DNA from: Aromatoleum sp.
Lineage (GTDB): Bacteria; Pseudomonadota; Gammaproteobacteria; Burkholderiales; Casimicrobiaceae
Assembly: GCA_010365205.1 (NCBI GenBank)
Contig: JAAFGU010000201.1
Location: 1 to 5,149 of the forward strand
Length of the DNA: 5,149 nt
Direction: 5' to 3'
Shown here: piece by piece, positions 1 to 5,149 of the stretch
Numbering within the stretch: position 1 is the first letter of the stretch
How the letters are laid out: the number at the start of each line of letters is the position of its first letter
Notes under the pieces: model-generated
Seen by the model: only the letters and a program-made list of their open reading frames with translations
Database searches by the model: none
What the model was told of the DNA's origin: nothing
Position numbers and translations under genes: made by a program

Positions 1-86
1 AACGTGTATCCGGCGATGGCACCGCCGACCGCGGGCGCGATCTCGACCGCCGCGTCGCCGGCGGCCAGCAGGACTGCGCCGGTCAT
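1..86 (-). CDS. Probable aldose 1-epimerase (mutarotase), N-terminal fragment
   Basis: Only the first 28 codons are present; the gene continues past the left edge. Translation from the ATG at 86-84 gives MTGAVLLAAGDAAVEIAP followed by AVGGAIAGYT. A short strand, a GD turn, then 'xIAPxxGGAIAxxT' is the usual opening of galactose-mutarotase-like aldose 1-epimerases, which interconvert alpha and beta anomers of free sugars in the cytoplasm. It follows the aldolase stop codon by 20 bases on the same strand, so it is probably the next gene of the same operon. I see no good Shine-Dalgarno sequence before the ATG, so translation may depend on coupling to the aldolase gene. A mutarotase fits next to a sugar 1-dehydrogenase, which usually prefers one anomer. 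The catalytic histidines and glutamate lie outside the window, so the call rests on a short N-terminal pattern and on context. Confidence 0.6.
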   Translation of the reverse strand, partial: MTGAVLLAAGDAAVEIAPAVGGAIAGYT

Positions 87-106
87 CGAGTCAGGGCCAG
101 CGCGCG

Positions 107-901
107 CTAACGGGACTTCGACGCCGACCCGCCGGCGGCGTCTCGCAGCTTGCCCAGCCATTCCTGCGCGCGGCCGACCATCATCGCCATGTCCGACGCG
201 ATCGCGACCCACGAGTAGCCGTATGCGATGAATTTCGCGACGAGTTCCGGCGTGCCGCCGACGATGCCGCAGGGCTTTCCGAGCCGCTTGCACTCGGCGG
301 CGGCGAACGCGAGTTTCTCCTGCACCGCGGGATGGGCGATGTCGCCGAGATGACCCATCGACGCAGAAAGATCGCCGGGACCGACGAAGATCGAGTCGAC
401 GCCGGGCACGGCGGCGATCGCTTCGAGTTCGGCGAGCGCGGTCAGCGTCTCGATCTGGACGATCACGCAGACCTCGCCGCCGGCGGATTTGAGGTAGTTG
501 GTCACGGAGCCGAAGCGGCTGCCGCGATGCGTGCCGGCGACGCCGCGCACGCCATCCGGCGGATAGCGCGTGTAGGCGACGGCGCGGCGCGCCTCCTCGG
601 CGTTCTGCACGAACGGAAACAGCAGCGTCTGCGCGCCGGCGTCCATCGCGCGTTTCACCAATACCATGTCGGTCCACGGCGGGCGCACGACGGCCTGCGC
701 CGGTGTGCCGGCGATGGCGCGCAGAATTTCGACCATCTGCGGCGGATCGAGCGGCGTGTGCTCCATGTCGACGACCAGAAAGTCGAAGCCGACGCAGCCG
801 AGAGCCTCGGCGGTGGCCGTCGAGCCGCTGGAAAGCCAGGTGCCGACCGGCGTACGGCCGGAAACAATCGCGCGCTTGAAATGGTTGACGGGCAGGTCCA
901 T
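107..901 (-). CDS. HpcH/HpaI-family class II aldolase (2-keto-3-deoxy sugar acid aldolase, GarL/RhmA type)
   Basis: A 264-residue protein, the usual length for this family (E. coli GarL is about 256). It should cleave a 2-keto-3-deoxy sugar acid to pyruvate and an aldehyde, using a divalent metal bound by an acidic pair. The key residues are recognisable against GarL: His48 in VVDMEHTP (catalytic base), Arg73 in VVRPP (pyruvate binding), Glu151 in IVQIET and Asp177 in VGPGDLSAS (metal ligands), each two positions lower than the GarL numbers I recall (50, 75, 153, 179). The stretch TRYPPDGVRGVAGTHR and the segment SMGHLGDIAHPAVQ are also GarL-like. I chose the ATG at 901-899 because AGGAG lies 6 bases upstream and the homology starts there; the frame stays open to 985, but those 28 codons are non-homologous. 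It lies downstream of the dehydratase that would make its substrate. Family assignment is firm; the exact substrate (C5 or C6, and stereochemistry) is not determined. Confidence 0.9.
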   Translation of the reverse strand: MDLPVNHFKRAIVSGRTPVGTWLSSGSTATAEALGCVGFDFLVVDMEHTPLDPPQMVEILRAIAGTPAQAVVRPPWTDMVLVKRAMDAGAQTLLFPFVQNAEEARRAVAYTRYPPDGVRGVAGTHRGSRFGSVTNYLKSAGGEVCVIVQIETLTALAELEAIAAVPGVDSIFVGPGDLSASMGHLGDIAHPAVQEKLAFAAAECKRLGKPCGIVGGTPELVAKFIAYGYSWVAIASDMAMMVGRAQEWLGKLRDAAGGSASKSR

Positions 902-907
902 GCAGGG

Positions 908-912
908 CTCCT
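908..912 (-). promoter_or_regulatory. Ribosome binding site of the aldolase gene
   Basis: On the minus strand the sequence CCAGGAGCCCTGC precedes the ATG, placing AGGAG 6 bases before the start codon. This decides the start at 901 over the longer open frame to 985. Its first two bases (912-911) lie at the outer edge of the long inverted repeat, so folding of that repeat in the mRNA could influence access to this site. Confidence 0.75.
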
Positions 913-1078
913 GGTGTGGTGACTCAGAAATTCGCTCGATAGTTCGCGGCGGGTTTGACTGCCATGCAGCGTTGCTCGACCTCACCGTAGCACGGGCTCC
1001 GGTTGCGGTCTCCCGCCTTGCCTGACAGCCAAATCCACTCGCTCCATTGTCTTCGGAACTTCTGACTCACCACACTAG
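911..1078. repeat. 168-bp imperfect palindrome filling an intergenic gap (MITE-like or mRNA hairpin)
   Basis: The arms 911-933 and 1056-1078 are inverted copies matching at 20 of 23 positions (core GTGTGGTGA-c/g-TCAGAA, one mismatch in 16). Further in, 951-968 pairs with 1019-1036 with two mismatches and two G-U pairs when read as operon-sense RNA, giving a second stem displaced by two bases. The central part (about 970-1017) shows little pairing. The element runs from the stop codon of the 128-residue gene (TAG at 1077-1075) to the Shine-Dalgarno of the aldolase gene. Two explanations fit: a small non-autonomous inverted-repeat insertion, or a structured intergenic mRNA element. I see no convincing target-site duplication at the edges (left flank GGGCTC, right flank CGGGGA), so insertion is not proven. 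No second copy is visible in this window. Confidence 0.7.
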
Positions 1079-1461
1079 CGGGGAACGGATAGGGCGGGCG
1101 CCGTCGCCGGCGGACCGCAGGTGTCGACGAGAAGGCGGCCGACCTTGAGCGCGTGTTCGCGCAGAAACTGGAAGCCGATCCAGCCGTAGGTCGGTGTCCG
1201 GAACGACATCCGTACCCGGGTGCCGTCGTCCGAATCGACGACCTCCAGCACCGGCACGGCGACCTGGAGAAACTGCCGGTCCTCCGGCGAATGATTCGCG
1301 ACTTCGGGCAGCATCGCCTCGCGCAACTGGCCCAGGTGACCGATGAAATTGGTGAGGCTGTCGGCATCGACGACGAGCGTCTCGGCGCCGATGGTGACCG
1401 TCGCGTGCATCCGGTCGTCGTGCAGCGTGATCGTGGTTTCGGGGAAATGCTTTTCGGTCAT
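1075..1461 (-). CDS. Conserved-looking hypothetical protein, 128 aa, in the sugar-acid operon
   Basis: I do not recognise this family. The ATG at 1461-1459 has GAGGG 7 bases upstream, and that Shine-Dalgarno overlaps the dehydratase stop codon (TGAGGG), so the two genes are 10 bases apart and almost certainly co-transcribed. The protein starts MTEKHFPETTITLHDDRM and is soluble: no signal peptide, membrane segment or cysteine cluster is visible; the only cysteine is near the C-terminus (DTCGPP). Residues about 8-35 look like alternating beta strands (TTITL, ATVTIG, ETLVVDA), followed by a helical stretch (LTNFIGHLGQLREAML), a further strand region (FLQVAVPVLEVVDS, TRVRMSFRTPT), an aromatic segment YGWIGFQFL, and a last helix (REHALKVGRLLVDT). 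The tail (PPATAPALSVPR) looks disordered. Its place between dehydratase and aldolase suggests a role in the same pathway, but nothing in the sequence says which. The frame extends upstream to 1632 only as a shadow of the dehydratase gene. Confidence 0.75.
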   Translation of the reverse strand: MTEKHFPETTITLHDDRMHATVTIGAETLVVDADSLTNFIGHLGQLREAMLPEVANHSPEDRQFLQVAVPVLEVVDSDDGTRVRMSFRTPTYGWIGFQFLREHALKVGRLLVDTCGPPATAPALSVPR

Positions 1462-1468
1462 CGGCTCG

Positions 1469-1473
1469 CCCTC
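1469..1473 (-). promoter_or_regulatory. Ribosome binding site of the 128-aa gene, overlapping the dehydratase stop
   Basis: Minus-strand TGAGGGCGAGCCG precedes the ATG at 1461. GAGGG lies 7 bases from the start codon and shares bases with the TGA stop of the dehydratase. A ribosome finishing the dehydratase would sit on this site, which points to translational coupling. Confidence 0.65.
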
Positions 1474-3229
1474 AGAAGATGTCGGGTTCGGGCACCGGCG
1501 TCGCGGCGCCGGTCTCGAGAAAATCGAAATCGCAGCCTGCGTCCGCTTGCGTAACGTGCTGCTGGAACAACATCGCGTAGCCGCGCTCGAATTTCGGCGG
1601 CGCCGGCGCCCACGCCCCGCGGCGGTGCGCAAGTTCCTCCGCCGAGACCTGAAGATGCAGCCGGCGCGCCTCGACGTCGAGTTCTATCATGTCCCCTGTG
1701 CGCACCAGAGCGAGGGGGCCTCCGACCGCTGACTCGGGTGCCACGTGCAGCACGCAGGTGCCGTAGTGCGTCCCACTCATTCGCGCGTCGGATACCCGCA
1801 CCATGTCGCGCACGCCCTGCGCCAGCAGTTTCTTCGGGATCGGCAGGTTGCCCCACTCGGGAAAGCCCGGCCCGCCGATCGGGCCCGCGTTGCGCAGCAC
1901 CAGTACGGTGTTCTCGTCCACCGGCAGCGCCGGATCGTCGATCCTCGTCGACAGTTCGGCGTGGTCGTCGAACACCAGCGCCGGGCCGGTGTGCTTCATC
2001 AGGCGCGGCGACGCCGCCGACGGCTTGATCACGGCGCCGCTGGGGGCGAGATTACCGTGCAGCACGGCCAGCGTGCCGCCCTCGGTCACCGGGCGCTCGA
2101 AGGGGCGGATCACCTCCGCATCGAAAACCTCGGCGCCCGCGATGTTCTCGCCCAGCGTCTTGCCATTGACGGTCAGGCAGTCGAGAACGAGCTGGTGTTT
2201 CACGCGTCCGAGCAGCCCCAGCAGGCCTCCGGCGAACCAGAAATCCTCCATCAGGCCGCCGCCTGACGGAAACAGATTGGCGAGCACCGGTGTCAGCCGC
2301 GATTGGGTGTCCATTTCGTCCAGTGTCAGCGCGATGCCGGCGCGGCGCGCCAGCGCGATCAGGTGCACGGCGGCGTTGGTCGACCCGCCAAGAGCCATGT
2401 ACGCGACCAGCGCGTTCTGGAACGAGCCCTCGGTCAGGAATCGCGACGGCTTCAGGTCTTCCCATACCATCTCGACCGCGCGCACGCCGCAGTCGGCCGC
2501 CATTCGCGGGTGGCCCGAATCGACGGCGGGTATCGACGAGGCGCCGGGCAGCGTGAAGCCCAGCGCGTCGGCGATCGATGTCATCGTAGACGCAGTGCCC
2601 ATCGTATTGCAGGTGCCGAACGAACGCGTCATCCGGCCTTCGAGATCGATCCAGTCGGCGGGCGTGATGTTGCCGGCGCGCAGTTCGTCCCAGTAGATCT
2701 TCGTGTGCGTGCCGGCGCCCGTCTTCTGCCCGCGCCATTGGCCGTTGGACATCGGGCCGGCCGGGAAATAGATCGCGGGCAGATCCATGCTGATCGCGCC
2801 CATCAGCAGGCCCGGCGTCGATTTGTCGCAGCCGCCCAGCAGCACGGTGCCGTCCACCGGATGCGAACGCAGCAATTCCTCGGTCTCCATCGCCAGAAAA
2901 TTGCGGTAGAGCATCGTCGTCGGCTTGACCATCACCTCGCCGACCGACATCGCAGGCAACTCGACCGGGTAGCCGCCGGCCTGCCAAACCCCGCGTTTGA
3001 CCGCTTCGGCGCGCTCGCGCAGGTGCGCATGGCAGGGTGAAAGATCGCTCCAGGTGTTGACGATCGCGATCACCGGCTTGCCGAGGAAGTCGTCGCGGCG
3101 CATCCCCATCTGCTGCGTGCGCTGCCGGTGCGCGAACGCGCGCATGTTGTCGGCGGCGAACCAGCGCTGGCTGCGCAGTTCGGCGAGCGGGCGGCGGTCG
3201 GCCGGCGGGCGGGTCGGACGGTCGGGCAT
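1472..3229 (-). CDS. IlvD/Edd-family [2Fe-2S] sugar-acid dehydratase (L-arabonate/D-xylonate dehydratase type)
   Basis: A 585-residue protein that should remove water from an aldonic acid to give a 2-keto-3-deoxy acid in the cytoplasm. Cluster cysteines are visible: Cys66 in NTWSDLSPCHAHL, Cys134 in LLGGCDKSTPG, Cys207 in FGTCNTMGTASTM. Candidate Mg2+ ligands are Glu98 (SVGEV), Asp135, the adjacent Lys136 (carbamylated in characterised relatives) and Glu458 (GFPEWGN). Ser485 in VSDARMSGTHYG matches the catalytic serine. Spacing of these residues agrees with Rhizobium L-arabinonate dehydratase (59, 127, 129, 200, 480 as I recall them), apart from a two-residue difference before the C-terminal motifs. 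The C-terminal GYAMLFQQHVTQADAG is also typical of the sugar-acid branch, setting it apart from branched-chain IlvD and phosphogluconate Edd. I chose ATG at 3229-3227; an in-frame TTG at 3250 would add seven residues, and neither has a clear Shine-Dalgarno. First gene of the leftward operon. Substrate within the pentonate/hexonate set is undecided. Confidence 0.93.
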   Translation of the reverse strand: MPDRPTRPPADRRPLAELRSQRWFAADNMRAFAHRQRTQQMGMRRDDFLGKPVIAIVNTWSDLSPCHAHLRERAEAVKRGVWQAGGYPVELPAMSVGEVMVKPTTMLYRNFLAMETEELLRSHPVDGTVLLGGCDKSTPGLLMGAISMDLPAIYFPAGPMSNGQWRGQKTGAGTHTKIYWDELRAGNITPADWIDLEGRMTRSFGTCNTMGTASTMTSIADALGFTLPGASSIPAVDSGHPRMAADCGVRAVEMVWEDLKPSRFLTEGSFQNALVAYMALGGSTNAAVHLIALARRAGIALTLDEMDTQSRLTPVLANLFPSGGGLMEDFWFAGGLLGLLGRVKHQLVLDCLTVNGKTLGENIAGAEVFDAEVIRPFERPVTEGGTLAVLHGNLAPSGAVIKPSAASPRLMKHTGPALVFDDHAELSTRIDDPALPVDENTVLVLRNAGPIGGPGFPEWGNLPIPKKLLAQGVRDMVRVSDARMSGTHYGTCVLHVAPESAVGGPLALVRTGDMIELDVEARRLHLQVSAEELAHRRGAWAPAPPKFERGYAMLFQQHVTQADAGCDFDFLETGAATPVPEPDIF

Positions 3230-3287
3230 CGGGAAAACGGGCAGACGCAACCGCCAAGGCGGCCGGAAGCGGCGATTCTACCTCCGC

Positions 3288-3317
3288 TGGACAGCCAAAT
3301 CATCTAGGTGATATAAA
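3288..3317 (+). promoter_or_regulatory. Candidate sigma-70 promoter for the SDR gene, overlapping the operator
   Basis: TGGACA at 3288-3293 (five of six to TTGACA) and TATAAA at 3312-3317 (five of six to TATAAT) are 18 bases apart. This would start transcription near 3325, giving a 5' leader of about 175 bases before the SDR. The -10 box lies inside the tandem 9-bp units, as expected if a repressor binding there blocked transcription. A second AT hexamer, TATAGA at 3321-3326, offers an alternative -10. For the leftward operon the same island is the only AT-rich DNA, but I do not see a convincing -35 box on that strand. Confidence 0.4.
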
Positions 3318-3335
3318 TGATATAGATGACTTTGG
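3295..3335. promoter_or_regulatory. AT-rich operator candidate: three tandem 9-bp units within an inverted repeat
   Basis: In the divergent control region, three consecutive 9-mers read on the plus strand ATCTAGGTG (3302-3310), ATATAAATG (3311-3319) and ATATAGATG (3320-3328); the last two differ at one position. The outer parts also form an inverted repeat: CCAAATCATCTA (3295-3306) against TAGATGA-C-TTTGG (3323-3335), twelve pairs with one bulged base. This patch stands out sharply from the surrounding GC-rich sequence. Its place between the two divergent operons, about 70 bases from the dehydratase start and 165 bases from the SDR start, suits an operator for a regulator acting on both sides. 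The regulator is not in the window and I cannot name its family from the site. Confidence 0.55.
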
Positions 3336-3361
3336 GAGGGCGGGAGGCGACGGCACGGCCG

Positions 3362-3502
3362 ATGGCGACCGCAGTGACCACGGCCGGCCGCCCGAAACCC
3401 GTGGCCTTTGCGTCGTTGTCGTCGAATAATCGCAGCGGCGCCGCCGATTCCTTGGCGCACGTCTGGCGGCCGCCGCCGCGGCAATGGAGGAGGAGAGCTT
3501 GA
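3362..3502 (+). other. Short open frame in the SDR leader, 46 codons, ending in a TTGA overlap (possible leader ORF)
   Basis: ATG at 3362 opens a frame of 46 codons starting MATAVTTAGRPKP and ending at TGA 3500-3502, which overlaps the proposed TTG start of the SDR (TTGA). Such stop/start overlaps are common in coupled genes. Against it: the nearest purine-rich stretch (GGGAGG at 3342-3347) is 14 bases upstream, too far for a good ribosome binding site, and the arginine/alanine/proline-rich product looks like chance translation of GC-rich DNA. I list it only because of the exact overlap. Confidence 0.15.
3488..3493 (+). promoter_or_regulatory. Strong Shine-Dalgarno that selects the TTG start of the SDR gene
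   Basis: AGGAGG, a full-strength ribosome binding site, sits at 3488-3493, five bases before TTG at 3499. It lies inside the first codons that would be read from the upstream ATG at 3484, and that ATG itself has no Shine-Dalgarno before it (the preceding bases are GCCGCCGCCGCGGCA). The arrangement argues for initiation at TTG. Confidence 0.7.
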
Positions 3503-4284
3503 GCGAGGCATCGACCGGTCGCGTGCGCTATCCCGATCTCGCGGGACGCGCGGTGTTCGTTTCCGGCGGCGGCTCCGGCATCGGCGCCGCCTTCGTCCGG
3601 CGGTTCGCCGCGCAGGACTGCCGCGTCGCGTTCATCGACATCGCCGACGTCCCCTCCCGCGCGCTCGCCGCCGAGCTCGGCCCTGCCGTCCGTTACCGGA
3701 AGTGCGACGTCCGCGACATCGACGCGCTGCGGGCGGCGATTGGCGACGCCGCGGCGGCCTTCGGTCCCGTCCGCGTGCTGATCAACAACGCCGCCCGCGA
3801 CGACCGCCATCGGATGGAGGACGTCACCCCGGCGTACTGGGACGAGACCCTCGCGGTCAACCTGCGCCACCAGTTTTTCGCGGCGCAGGCTGCGGTGCCG
3901 CAGATGGCTGCGGCCGGCGGCGGTGCCATCATCAATCTCGGTTCGATCTCATGGATGCGCGGCCGGCCGGCGATGGTCGCGTATACGACGTCGAAGGCGG
4001 CGATCAGCGGCATGACCCGCGTCCTCGCGCGCGAGCTGGGCGATCGCAACATTCGCGTCAACGCGATCGTCCCCGGCGCGATCGTCACCGCGCGGCAGCA
4101 GGCACTGTGGAACACACCCGAAGCGGAGCAGGAATTTATCGACCAGCAATGCCTCAAGTTCCGGCTGTCGGAAGACGACGTCGCCCGCACGGCGCTCTTC
4201 CTCGCTTCGGACGAGGCCCGTGGGATCACCGGACAAAACCTGATCATCGATGCCGGGCTTGGACAAACCAGTGTGCCGTCGTGA
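3499..4284 (+). CDS. Short-chain dehydrogenase, D-xylose 1-dehydrogenase-like (sugar 1-dehydrogenase)
   Basis: A 261-residue classical SDR, oxidising an aldose at C1 to the lactone with NAD(P)+. Numbering from the TTG start: cofactor loop GGGSGIG (23-29), Asp47 in FIDIAD at the end of the second strand (favours NAD+ over NADP+), NNAA at 96-99, Asn121 in AVNLRH, catalytic Ser149 in NLGSISW, and Tyr162/Lys166 in YTTSK. It resembles Caulobacter XylB as I recall it through most of its length: the YPxLxG(K/R) opening, DDRH after NNA, the segment AYWDExxxVNLRH, GSISW, VVPG-like IVPG, and WxTPE followed by QCLK. That makes a pentose or similar aldose the likely substrate; L-arabinose, D-galactose and D-fucose dehydrogenases cannot be excluded. 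TTG is preferred over ATG at 3484 (266 residues) because of the Shine-Dalgarno position. It diverges from the dehydratase operon and probably supplies its substrate. No lactonase gene is adjacent, so lactone opening is encoded elsewhere or spontaneous. Confidence 0.88.
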   Translation: MSEASTGRVRYPDLAGRAVFVSGGGSGIGAAFVRRFAAQDCRVAFIDIADVPSRALAAELGPAVRYRKCDVRDIDALRAAIGDAAAAFGPVRVLINNAARDDRHRMEDVTPAYWDETLAVNLRHQFFAAQAAVPQMAAAGGGAIINLGSISWMRGRPAMVAYTTSKAAISGMTRVLARELGDRNIRVNAIVPGAIVTARQQALWNTPEAEQEFIDQQCLKFRLSEDDVARTALFLASDEARGITGQNLIIDAGLGQTSVPS

Positions 4285-4308
4285 CAAATACACGGGCACG
4301 ATTACAAT
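4281..4308 (+). promoter_or_regulatory. Candidate sigma-70 promoter for the ABC transporter gene
   Basis: GTGACA at 4281-4286 (five of six to TTGACA) and TACAAT at 4303-4308 (five of six to TATAAT) are separated by 16 bases. The -35 box overlaps the SDR stop codon. Transcription would begin near 4315 and leave a leader of about 55 bases before the ABC gene. The leader contains a weak hairpin, GGGCG (4321-4325) with CGCCC (4334-4338). The ABC gene could thus be expressed separately from the SDR as well as by read-through. Confidence 0.5.
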
Positions 4309-4369
4309 GCGCTGGAAAACGGGCGACATCAGCCGCCCGCGCGCGTGGTAACCGGCGAGCGGATCGAAC

Positions 4370-5149
<780 letters not shown>

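Noticed and set aside
902..985. N-terminal extension of the aldolase to position 985
   Set aside because: The extra 28 residues are not family-like, and the Shine-Dalgarno AGGAG at 912-908 lies inside the extension just before the ATG at 901. They are chance translation of the inverted-repeat arm.
2052..3257. A 401-codon minus-strand open frame overlapping the dehydratase in another frame
   Set aside because: The product is arginine/alanine-rich without domain patterns, while the overlapping frame holds an intact dehydratase with all catalytic motifs. Long shadow frames are expected in GC-rich DNA.
3435..3444. Perfect 10-bp palindrome GCGGCGCCGC in the SDR leader
   Set aside because: Short GC palindromes of this kind occur by chance in such GC-rich sequence; no partner copy or regulatory context supports it.
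4321..4338. GGGCG/CGCCC hairpin as a terminator after the SDR gene
   Set aside because: Only five pairs with an eight-base loop and no following T-run; it also lies downstream of a better promoter candidate.
4307..4351. A 14-codon frame (ATG at 4307) upstream of the ABC gene
   Set aside because: Its ATG overlaps the candidate -10 box, so it would not be in the transcript from that promoter, and it has no ribosome binding site.

Overview
The window is GC-rich DNA with dense, well-packed genes. Codon use and promoter style suggest a proteobacterium, most likely a Burkholderiales-type betaproteobacterium; this is an inference, as there is no rRNA or other marker gene here. It is ordinary chromosomal-style metabolic DNA: I see no transposase, phage gene, tRNA or CRISPR array.

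Layout. Two gene groups diverge from a control region at about 3230-3498. The leftward (minus-strand) group reads: an IlvD/Edd-family sugar-acid dehydratase (3229-1472), a 128-residue protein of unknown function (1461-1075), a GarL/HpcH-type class II 2-keto-3-deoxy-sugar-acid aldolase (901-107), and the start of a probable aldose 1-epimerase that runs off the left edge (86-1). The rightward (plus-strand) group reads: a short-chain dehydrogenase very like Caulobacter-type D-xylose 1-dehydrogenase (3499-4284), then the ATPase of a MalK/UgpC-type sugar ABC importer that runs off the right edge (4370-5149). Both orientations therefore serve one theme.

How they fit. The set makes an oxidative, non-phosphorylating sugar route: import (ABC ATPase), mutarotation (epimerase), oxidation of the aldose to a lactone (SDR), dehydration of the sugar acid to a 2-keto-3-deoxy acid (dehydratase), and cleavage to pyruvate plus an aldehyde (aldolase). 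If the sugar is a pentose (D-xylose or L-arabinose), the aldehyde would be glycolaldehyde, as in the Dahms-type route. The sugar cannot be fixed from sequence. No lactonase, permease, binding protein or regulator lies in the window.

Non-coding points of interest. (1) The whole gap between the 128-residue gene and the aldolase gene is a 168-bp imperfect palindrome with 23-bp arms matching at 20 positions; it runs from the stop codon of one gene to the ribosome binding site of the next. (2) The divergent control region holds an AT-rich island made of three tandem 9-bp units set inside an inverted repeat, a good operator candidate. (3) The SDR probably starts at a TTG codon, because a strong Shine-Dalgarno sequence lies between the upstream ATG and that TTG. 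(4) A good sigma-70-like promoter lies between the SDR and the ABC gene.
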